The position numbers and the translations under genes are program-made. Positions 1-5,237 of a stretch of 6,540 nt of DNA are shown piece after piece. The notes under the pieces are model-generated. The model ran no database searches and was not told the origin of the DNA. It was given only the letters and a program-made list of their open reading frames with translations. Each line of letters opens with the position of its first letter. Position 1 is the first letter of the stretch. This stretch comes from Terriglobia bacterium. GTDB lineage: Bacteria > Acidobacteriota > Terriglobia > UBA7540. The stretch spans positions 1-6,540 of the forward strand of contig JASHSC010000650.1 in assembly GCA_030036915.1 (NCBI GenBank), written 5' to 3'.

Positions 1-49
1 CAAACGGTTTGCAAGTCTTCTAGGAGGGCAGGGGACTGGATCATCGGTT
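1..49. other. Non-coding edge of window
   Basis: No gene is supported here. The first 11 bases, CAAACGGTTTG, have 5-bp arms (CAAAC/GTTTG) around a single base, but the window edge cuts off the context. A purine-rich stretch, AGGAGGGCAGGGG, lies at about 22-34. It resembles a Shine-Dalgarno sequence, but no reading frame follows it that I would trust, because it runs straight into the octamer repeats. Confidence 0.5.
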
Positions 50-73
50 CATTGACTCATTGAGCCATTGAAA
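50..73. repeat. Three tandem 8-bp units, CATTGANN
   Basis: The units CATTGACT, CATTGAGC and CATTGAAA follow one another without gaps. Just before them GGTT (46-49) completes GGTTCATTGA (46-55), which is the exact reverse complement of TCAATGAACC at 109-118 in the second array. The two arrays can therefore fold back on each other on either strand. They lie downstream of the lpxC stop codon. Confidence 0.75.
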
Positions 74-101
74 CGCTGAGCGTCCAACCGGCGAACTCCG
101 G

Positions 102-141
102 CAATGATTCAATGAACCAATGTGCCAATGGATCAATTGCC
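102..141. repeat. Five tandem 8-bp units, CAATNNNN, inverted relative to 50-73
   Basis: The units CAATGATT, CAATGAAC, CAATGTGC, CAATGGAT and CAATTGCC run head to tail, all starting with CAAT and most with CAATG. The hexamer TCAATG is the reverse complement of CATTGA in the first array. The array ends two bases before the lpxC stop codon (144-146 on the minus strand), so it forms the beginning of the lpxC 3' untranslated region. A role as transcript-end structure is inference. The alternative is an intergenic repeat family with no role in this gene. Confidence 0.75.
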
Positions 142-143
142 GA

Positions 144-1052
144 TCAGGCTTCGACAATGGCGAATTCAGGAGTGGGAACTGCGACGGCGGCGCGCGCGGG
201 TGGCGTGGTGGTGAGCGTCCAGCACTCCTTCTGGCGAAGTAGCTGCGAAACCAGTTGCGCGTGCATGGCGTGGCCGGCGCGATCTGCAACCACGTGGCCG
301 ATCAGGGGGTACCCAAACAGAGAGATGTCGCCGATCAAGTCGAGAATCTTGTGGCGGCAGAACTCGTCGGGAAAACGCAAGCCTTCAGGATTCAGGACGC
401 GCTCCTCGTCGAGCACCACGACGTTTTCAAGCGAGCCGCCTTTCACCAGTCCGCTCTTTAGGAGCATTTCGACCTCGGTGAGAAAGCCGAAAGTTCGCGC
501 GGGAGCGATCTCAGTTTCGTATGACTCGCCGGCCGGCGTGAGATCCAGCGATTCCGCTCCAATGACTCGATGCGGGAAGAGAATGGAGTAGCTCACAGTG
601 AAGGTTTCTGAGGGGTAGATGGCGATCTTCTTGGTGCCTTCCTCGAGGATGACGGGCTTCAGAACCTTGGCGTAGGCGCGTCGAGCGCGTTGCTGCCGCA
701 ACCCAGCTTGGCGGATGAGATTCACGAAGGGCAGCGCGCTGCCATCCACGATGGGTAGCTCCAGGTTGTCCACTTCCACGACGGCGTTGTCCACGCCCGC
801 GCCGGCAAGCGCCGAAAGCAGGTGCTCGGTCGTGGAAATCAGGACGCCCTTCTTCATCAGGCTGGTTGCATAGCTTACGCGGGCGACGTGGCGGGAATGT
901 GCTTCAATTGTAAAGCCTTCAAGGTCAGTGCGCTTGAAGACGATGCCGGTATGAACGGGAGCCGGACACAGGCGCAGGTTGACAGTGACCCCGGTGTGCA
1001 ACCCAATGCCTGAAAGCGAGACTTCTGAAGCCAGAGTTTGTTGTTGACCCAA
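144..1052 (-). CDS. lpxC: UDP-3-O-acyl-N-acetylglucosamine deacetylase LpxC
   Basis: LpxC is the zinc enzyme that removes the N-acetyl group from UDP-3-O-acyl-GlcNAc, the committed cytoplasmic step of lipid A synthesis, so the organism should have an outer membrane with lipid A. With the TTG start at 1052 the protein has 302 residues, close to the usual 300-305. Visible hallmarks are GIGLHTG (15-21), TTEHLLSAL with catalytic Glu76 and zinc ligand His77, RHKILDLIGD with zinc ligands His234 and Asp238 and then Asp242, and AGHA with His261. These match E. coli Glu78, His79, His238, Asp242, Asp246 and His265 in order and spacing. An in-frame TTG at 1070 would add six residues but has no Shine-Dalgarno sequence; the start at 1052 has one and gives the family's normal N-terminus. 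The gene is transcribed away from the other three. No defect is seen. Confidence 0.96.
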   Translation of the reverse strand: MGQQQTLASEVSLSGIGLHTGVTVNLRLCPAPVHTGIVFKRTDLEGFTIEAHSRHVARVSYATSLMKKGVLISTTEHLLSALAGAGVDNAVVEVDNLELPIVDGSALPFVNLIRQAGLRQQRARRAYAKVLKPVILEEGTKKIAIYPSETFTVSYSILFPHRVIGAESLDLTPAGESYETEIAPARTFGFLTEVEMLLKSGLVKGGSLENVVVLDEERVLNPEGLRFPDEFCRHKILDLIGDISLFGYPLIGHVVADRAGHAMHAQLVSQLLRQKECWTLTTTPPARAAVAVPTPEFAIVEA

Positions 1053-1056
1053 AGTA

Positions 1057-1063
1057 CCTCCCC
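1057..1063 (-). promoter_or_regulatory. Shine-Dalgarno sequence that sets the lpxC start
   Basis: On the minus strand, GGGGAGG is followed by the 4-base spacer TACT and then TTG (1052-1050). This purine block is itself translated if the upstream TTG at 1070 is used, which argues for the downstream start. The spacing is short but workable. Confidence 0.6.
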
Positions 1064-1196
1064 GACGCAAGTCATGTTACATGCACACAGGCTTCCATGT
1101 CGATGTTAAATAGTATTTCTTTTATTACCAGATGCTTACGCGATTTTTGTAAAGACGACGCGGAGGTGTGATGTGGCAATTGTACAACAACTGAGG

Positions 1197-1214
1197 AGAG
1201 GATTAGTGTCCTCT
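1197..1214. repeat. Small inverted repeat
   Basis: AGAGGA (1197-1202) and TCCTCT (1209-1214) are perfect complements around the 6-base loop TTAGTG. It lies in the divergent intergenic region about 95 bases upstream of the small secreted gene. It could be an operator or a leader hairpin, but a 6-bp stem without a T-tract is weak evidence for either. Confidence 0.4.
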
Positions 1215-1294
1215 AAGCCGCAGCGGGCCCTATGCCCGCACCTGCTCCGGCAGGCGATCTCACGATCATCGCCAGCCGACAATGCGCTTTAAGG

Positions 1295-1300
1295 TACAAT
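1295..1300 (+). promoter_or_regulatory. Candidate -10 box giving a nearly leaderless transcript
   Basis: TACAAT differs from the TATAAT consensus at one base and ends 9 bases before the ATG at 1310. Transcription from it would begin within a few bases of the start codon, which would explain why no Shine-Dalgarno sequence is suitably placed (AAGG at 1291-1294 is 15 bases away). No good -35 box is seen at 16-18 bases upstream, so the call rests on one hexamer. Confidence 0.35.
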
Positions 1301-1309
1301 GTTCCACCG

Positions 1310-1747
1310 ATGCGAACCCTAATTCTAATTGCCCTGCTTTGCCCGGTTTGCCAGGCGCAATCAGTGGGGATTCGGGTGATCGACATGAAAGGGCAGCCGA
1401 TTCCAAAGCAGCCCATTCTGGTGAGCTTTTTTGGGGAACGGTTGGCGAAGGCGGCAGACCCTGTCCACCTTGAAACTAACGTCAAGGGCGAGGCCACCTT
1501 CAACCTCCCTGAACCTGCCCCGCCGCACTTGGAGGTTCAGGTAAGCCTGAGAGAGGACCAATGGCATTGCGCGTGTTGGTTAATGACCGATACGGGCACC
1601 GTGCTAAAAAGAGGCGTCGTACAAGCGGCTCCCCACGAATCCGAGAAGCCCACGTTTTCGTCTGGAGCACAACCCGGTCGCATTGTCTTTGTGGCTCGGC
1701 CATTTGGTTTTTTCGAAAGGTTGTTTTATCCGCTTATCAAGGAATAG
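1310..1747 (+). CDS. Small secreted protein, probable beta-sandwich fold, function unknown
   Basis: The protein has 145 residues. It starts MRTLILIALLCPVCQAQS, which looks like a Sec signal peptide with a short hydrophobic core and likely cleavage after Ala16; the Cys residues do not sit in a lipobox. The mature part has alternating hydrophobic strands, with V-x-D-x-x-G-x-P near the N-terminus (RVIDMKGQPIP) and a T-N-x-x-G-x-A-x-F-x-L-P segment. This pattern is typical of carboxypeptidase-regulatory-like and other Ig-like domains, so an extracytoplasmic beta-sandwich is inferred. The C-terminus is aromatic and hydrophobic (FGFFERLFYPLIKE). The frame stays open upstream to an ATG at 1232, but that would add 26 residues before the signal peptide, so ATG 1310 is preferred. 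polA begins 54 bp downstream on the same strand and could share the transcript. I do not recognise a named family. Confidence 0.7.
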   Translation: MRTLILIALLCPVCQAQSVGIRVIDMKGQPIPKQPILVSFFGERLAKAADPVHLETNVKGEATFNLPEPAPPHLEVQVSLREDQWHCACWLMTDTGTVLKRGVVQAAPHESEKPTFSSGAQPGRIVFVARPFGFFERLFYPLIKE

Positions 1748-1790
1748 GGTATCAGGACCGCTCGTGTCCCGGTTCGATCGGTCGCTTTGC

Positions 1791-1796
1791 AGGAGG
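1791..1796 (+). promoter_or_regulatory. Shine-Dalgarno sequence that sets the polA start
   Basis: A full-consensus AGGAGG is followed by the 5-base spacer GTGGT and TTG at 1802. The alternative TTG at 1787 would put this site inside the coding sequence and adds only residues encoded by it. The first ATG in frame (1841) would remove the conserved LIDA segment with its metal-binding Asp, so it cannot be the start. Confidence 0.75.
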
Positions 1797-1801
1797 GTGG
1801 T

Positions 1802-4800
1802 TTGGCTCAGGACTCCCCACAGTTGTTTTTGATCGACGCAATGTCCCTGGTGTTTCGCGCCTTCTTCGCACCGATGCAGATGGCGTTGGTTTCGCCCAGC
1901 GGGATGCCGACCAAGGCCATCTTCATTTTCGTGCGCACGCTTCGCAAGCTCCTGAAGGACCATCATCCCGGCCACGTGGCCGTGGCATTCGACCTGGCCG
2001 CGCCCACGTTTCGCGACAAGCTGTTTGAAAAGTACAAGGCCAACCGTCCGCCCTTTCCGGATGAACTGGCTGTGCAGCTTCCCTTCGTGCGGCGATTCTG
2101 TGGTGCCATGGGATTGCCGCTGGCTGAACTCGAAGGCTTCGAAGCGGATGACGTCATCGGAACGCTGGCGAGGATTGGCTCAGGAAAAGACGCGGAAGTG
2201 TTTGTCGTCACCGGTGATGAGGATATGTTCCAGTTGGTGAATGATCGAGTGCGCGTGCTAAAGCCCTCGCGAGGCGCTAGCGATGGTGAAACAATTTGCG
2301 ATGTGGCGAAGGTGAAGGAGATCATCGGCGTCGAACCCGCGCAGGTGGTGGACTGGCTGGCGCTCACGGGCGACCCGAGCGACAACATTCCCGGAGCCCG
2401 CCCCTTGCCGGGGCATGAGCCCAAGCTGGCGGAAGGCGAGAAGAAGCGCAGCTACATTGGTCCCAAAGGCGCCACAGAGTTGATCCAGCAGTTCGGCACA
2501 TTGGAGAAAGCCCTGGACGGATACGACAAGGTCAAGAAGCAGAGCTATCGCGACGCATTGCGTGACTTTCGCAAGGAGGCGCTGCTGAGCCGCGAACTGG
2601 CCACGATTCGAACCGATGTTCCGCTGGAAACTCCGTTTGAGAAGCTGAAAGTGCAGGCAGTTGACATTCCTGAGATCACCGCGCTCTGTCGCGATCTGGG
2701 TTTCACTTCGCTCCTGCGTGAATTTCTGAAAGAGGCGCCCACACCGGCAGCGGCCGAAACAGAATCGGAAGAGCTTTCGACACCACAAGCCATCGAGCGA
2801 TGGTTGAAATCTCTTGAACCCGGCTTGCCGCTTGCCCTCGCAGTGAGTGTGGAAGGGGATGAAGGCTTCGCCGGGCGGCTGAACGATCTCGGGCTGTCGG
2901 ACGGAAGGCGGCTGACGACCATGGACGTGGGTAACCTTGCGAGCTTGCTTCCCGCGCTCGCGCCTGTACTTGGTGACCAGTCGGTCAAAAAGTCCGTTCA
3001 TAATTCCAAGCTGCTGGAACTCCACCTGGCGAAGCAAGGAATTGCCCTGGCGGGTGTCGTGGACGACACGATGCTCTACTCATACTTGCTTGAGCCGCTC
3101 GCCTCGAGCCATGCCCTGGCCGACGTGGTTTTGCGCCGGCAGGGCCGCAGGATTTCGCCTTCGCTGGCGGAAGCGGCGCAGCGCACCCGCGAATTGAGCG
3201 AGGCTCTTCGACCGGAGATCGCCCGCGAGGAGTTGCAAAAGCTTTACGAGGAAATTGAATTGCCGCTGGCCGGCGTGCTGGCGGAAGTGGAAACCGAAGG
3301 CGTGCGGGTTGACACTGCCATCCTGGCGAACATGTCCGGCGAATTCGACCGCGAATTGACGGTGCTCACCGAGGAAATCTACAAGCTGGCCGGCGGAGCG
3401 TTCGATATCGACTCGCCCAAGCAGCTTGGCGACGTGCTGTTTGAAAAGCTGAACCTCCCGGGCGGAAAGCGGCTGAAGAAGAGCGGCCAGTATTCCACGG
3501 ACGCCGCGGTGCTGGAGGTGCTGGCCGAAAAGCACGACCTGCCGCGCCGCATTCTGGAATACCGCACGCGCGCCAAACTGAAGTCGACTTACATCGACGC
3601 CCTGCCGAAATTCGTTCAGGCCGGGACGGGGCGAGTGCACACTTCGTTCAATCAAGCGGGGGCGCGCACGGGGCGGCTCTCATCCTCGAACCCTAACCTC
3701 CAGAACATTCCCATTGATGATGAGTTCGGCGTGCGGATTCGCTCCGCTTTCGTTGCGGATCCCGCGTGCCAGTTGATTTCCGCGGATTACTCGCAAATCG
3801 AGTTACGCGTTCTCGCCCACCTTTCCGGCGATCCGCTGCTGATTGAGGCCTTCACGCGCGACGAGGACATTCATTCCGTCACGGCGCAGGAAATTTTCGG
3901 CGTGCCGCCCGGCCTTCAGAATCACGAGCACCGCCGCATGGCGAAGGCGATCAACTACGGAGTGATCTACGGGCTCAGCGCATTTGGATTGGCGGCGCGC
4001 ACCGGGTCCAGCCGCACCGAGTCGCAGGCCTACATCGACACCTATTTCGCGCGCTACAGCAAAGTGAAGGATTACTTGGAGGGCATCATCGAGCAGGCGC
4101 GCTCCACGGGCCGCGTGCACACTTCGTTCAATCAAGCCGGGTCGCGCACGGGGCGGCTATCCTCATCAAATCCCAATCTCCAGAACATTCCCATTGACGA
4201 CGAATTCGGCGTGCGGATTCGCGCGGCGTTTGTCGCCGACCCGGGATGCCAGTTGATTTCCGCCGACTATTCGCAGATTGAATTGCGCGTTCTGGCGCAC
4301 CTTTCCGGAGATCCGCTGCTGATCGAAGCCTTCACGCGCGATGAGGACATCCATTCCGTCACGGCGCAGGAAATTTTCGGCGTGCCGCCCGCGCTTCAGA
4401 ACCACGAGCACCGGCGGATGGCGAAGGCGATCAACTACGGAGTGATTTACGGCCTCAGCGCCTTCGGACTCGCGGCGCGCACCGGTTCAAGCCGCACCGA
4501 GTCACAGGCTTACATTGACGCCTATTTCCGCCGCTACAGCAGGGTGAACGAGTACCTGGAGGGAATCGTGGAGCAGGCGCGTTCCACGGGCCGCGTGCGC
4601 ACGGCCTTTGGGCGCTTGCGCCCGATTCCTGAAATCAAGAGCGGCGACGTCCAGGCGCGTAATCGCGCCGAGCGCGAGGCCATGAACACTCCGCTGCAAG
4701 GGACAGCCGCCGACCTGATGAAGCTGGCCATGGTCAAAACGCAGTTGCGCCTCGAGCGCGAGAAGTTGCGCACGCGCATGATTCTTACCGTGCACGACGA

Positions 4801-4939
4801 ACTGGTGTTTGAAGCGCCTGAAGCCGAGTTGGCCCGCGCGCAGGAGATCGTCCGCGCCGAGATGGAAGGGGTTTTCCCCATGCGCGTGCCGCTGAAGGTG
4901 GACGTCGGCGTGGGGAAGAATTGGAAGGAAGCAAAGTAG
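1802..4939 (+). CDS. polA: DNA polymerase I with tandem duplication of motif A and motif B region
   Basis: Pol I fills gaps and removes RNA primers in repair and Okazaki fragment maturation. Starting at TTG 1802 the protein has 1045 residues; E. coli has 928. Residues 8-300 are the 5' nuclease, with its acidic sites intact: LIDA (Asp12), FEADD, VTGDED and GDPSDNIPG (191-199). A roughly 16-residue insert follows the last. Residues 325-470 resemble the 3'-5' exonuclease but lack its acidic residues (SVE at 349-351 instead of DxE), so proofreading is probably absent. The thumb spans about 480-600. Then come two copies of a 160-residue unit (609-768 and 769-928), each with motif A DYSQIELR (Asp662, Asp822) and O helix RRMAKAINYGVIYG (Lys715, Lys875). 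The C-terminal palm has NTPLQGTAADL and motif C VHDE (His998, Asp999). Without one copy it would be 885 residues, a normal size. How one motif C works with two A/B sets is unknown. Confidence 0.95.
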   Translation: MAQDSPQLFLIDAMSLVFRAFFAPMQMALVSPSGMPTKAIFIFVRTLRKLLKDHHPGHVAVAFDLAAPTFRDKLFEKYKANRPPFPDELAVQLPFVRRFCGAMGLPLAELEGFEADDVIGTLARIGSGKDAEVFVVTGDEDMFQLVNDRVRVLKPSRGASDGETICDVAKVKEIIGVEPAQVVDWLALTGDPSDNIPGARPLPGHEPKLAEGEKKRSYIGPKGATELIQQFGTLEKALDGYDKVKKQSYRDALRDFRKEALLSRELATIRTDVPLETPFEKLKVQAVDIPEITALCRDLGFTSLLREFLKEAPTPAAAETESEELSTPQAIERWLKSLEPGLPLALAVSVEGDEGFAGRLNDLGLSDGRRLTTMDVGNLASLLPALAPVLGDQSVKKSVHNSKLLELHLAKQGIALAGVVDDTMLYSYLLEPLASSHALADVVLRRQGRRISPSLAEAAQRTRELSEALRPEIAREELQKLYEEIELPLAGVLAEVETEGVRVDTAILANMSGEFDRELTVLTEEIYKLAGGAFDIDSPKQLGDVLFEKLNLPGGKRLKKSGQYSTDAAVLEVLAEKHDLPRRILEYRTRAKLKSTYIDALPKFVQAGTGRVHTSFNQAGARTGRLSSSNPNLQNIPIDDEFGVRIRSAFVADPACQLISADYSQIELRVLAHLSGDPLLIEAFTRDEDIHSVTAQEIFGVPPGLQNHEHRRMAKAINYGVIYGLSAFGLAARTGSSRTESQAYIDTYFARYSKVKDYLEGIIEQARSTGRVHTSFNQAGSRTGRLSSSNPNLQNIPIDDEFGVRIRAAFVADPGCQLISADYSQIELRVLAHLSGDPLLIEAFTRDEDIHSVTAQEIFGVPPALQNHEHRRMAKAINYGVIYGLSAFGLAARTGSSRTESQAYIDAYFRRYSRVNEYLEGIVEQARSTGRVRTAFGRLRPIPEIKSGDVQARNRAEREAMNTPLQGTAADLMKLAMVKTQLRLEREKLRTRMILTVHDELVFEAPEAELARAQEIVRAEMEGVFPMRVPLKVDVGVGKNWKEAK
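3626..4105 (+). repeat. polA internal tandem duplication, copy 1
   Basis: This 480-bp unit encodes residues 609-768, from TGRVHTSFNQ through motif A, the fingers and the O helix to EQARS. It aligns without any gap to 4106-4585. Counting by hand over the 480-bp offset gives 67 mismatches (86% identity), 56 of them at third codon positions, and 10 amino acid differences in 160. The copies are therefore old and both look constrained. Copy 1 has the more family-like entry from the thumb (GTGRVHTSFNQ). Confidence 0.95.
4106..4585 (+). repeat. polA internal tandem duplication, copy 2
   Basis: This unit encodes residues 769-928 and leads directly into TGRVRTAFGR and the motif C palm, as in a normal Pol I. 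Its first bases are a hybrid: 4103-4118 match the sequence after copy 2 (4583-4598), while 4115-4137 match the start of copy 1 (3635-3657). This places the duplication joint inside GTGC at 4115-4118. All motif A and motif B residues are retained. Confidence 0.95.
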
Positions 4940-4960
4940 TCGCGAACTCACGAGACTTAA

Positions 4961-4983
4961 AGATCCGCAGATTGCGCGGATTT
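4961..4983 (+). terminator. Weak hairpin, possible polA terminator
   Basis: ATCCGC (4963-4968) and GCGGAT (4976-4981) form a 6-bp stem with a 7-base loop, extendable by a G-T and an A-T pair to 4961-4983. It begins 22 bases after the polA stop codon. Only three Ts follow, so as an intrinsic terminator it is poor. The same bases form part of a 9-bp repeat array, which may be the real reason for the symmetry. Confidence 0.35.
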
Positions 4984-4992
4984 CGCAGATGC
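4966..4992. repeat. Three tandem degenerate 9-bp units
   Basis: CGCAGATTG, CGCGGATTT and CGCAGATGC follow one another without gaps, sharing the core CGCrGAT. They lie just after polA. Their function is unknown; short intergenic repeats of this type often occur many times in a genome. Confidence 0.6.
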
Positions 4993-5141
4993 CGCACACA
5001 GTGCGTGGATCACGGCTCCGCTGAGGCAGCGCTTCCGCATCCTCAATTCCTATGATAGATTTGAACAAACGAACAAAGCACGTCGAGTGGCCGCACACCA
5101 CACTGAGTTTGATCCGACCATATGTGCAGCAAGTGACGAAG

Positions 5142-5168
5142 TTGAGCCCCTCTGTGATTTGAGCCCCT
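5142..5168. repeat. 10-bp direct repeat TTGAGCCCCT, 17-bp period
   Basis: Perfect copies lie at 5142-5151 and 5159-5168 with 7 bases between. They are 70-96 bases upstream of the lipoprotein start codon, where a regulator could bind. The spacing is not a whole number of helical turns, and no regulator can be named. Confidence 0.5.
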
Positions 5169-5223
5169 TTCGATACTGCCGCGCTGGATCGCACAGAAAT
5201 CCCGATGCCTCAGCAGGCGGCTT

Positions 5224-5229
5224 AAGGAG
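5224..5229 (+). promoter_or_regulatory. Shine-Dalgarno sequence of lipoprotein gene
   Basis: AAGGAG lies 8 bases upstream of ATG 5238, which is optimal spacing. It is the main reason for choosing this start, even though it gives an unusually long segment before the hydrophobic signal core. Confidence 0.7.
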
Positions 5230-5237
5230 CTACGAAC

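Larger units (their letters stand above)
1053..1309. other. Divergent intergenic region between lpxC and the small secreted gene
   Basis: Both flanking genes point away from this region, so it must carry promoters for each. It has an AT-rich core at about 1105-1155, unlike the GC-rich genes around it, and an 8-bp palindrome TTGTACAA at 1180-1187. I found no minus-strand pair of -35 and -10 boxes with correct spacing for lpxC: TTTACA lies about 20 bases from TAATAA in the AT-rich core, which is too far. Reading frames that extend into the region lack ribosome-binding sites. Confidence 0.6.
4940..5237. other. Intergenic region between polA and lipoprotein gene
   Basis: No gene is supported. 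An open frame from a GTG at 5087 to 5329 has no ribosome-binding site and overlaps the lipoprotein gene in another frame. The region holds the weak hairpin and 9-bp repeats near polA, a TATGAT hexamer at 5051-5056 that resembles a -10 box but has no -35 partner, and a 10-bp direct repeat at 5142-5168. The promoter of the lipoprotein gene should lie here but I cannot place it. Confidence 0.6.

Noticed and set aside
50..141. CRISPR array
   Set aside because: The period is only 8 bp, there are no spacers, and no cas genes are present.
112..591. Plus-strand open frame of 159 codons opposite lpxC
   Set aside because: It is antisense to a clear lpxC with all catalytic residues, begins inside the octamer repeats and has no family resemblance.
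1755..1790. tRNA-like T-arm (GGTTCGATCGG) upstream of polA
   Set aside because: The bases around TTCGATC do not pair as a 5-bp stem, and no acceptor, D or anticodon arm is present.
2258..3037. Long minus-strand open frame opposite polA
   Set aside because: GC-rich coding sequence commonly leaves antisense frames open; no start signal or recognisable protein pattern.
3626..4585. Assembler-made duplication of polA sequence
   Set aside because: The copies differ at 67 of 480 bases, mostly silent, and the joint has only a 4-bp exact overlap, which does not fit a k-mer repeat error. A chimera of two strains is not fully excluded and is listed as the main test.
4502..5194. Minus-strand open frame crossing the polA 3' end
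   Set aside because: Most of it is antisense to the conserved motif C region of polA and it has no supported start.
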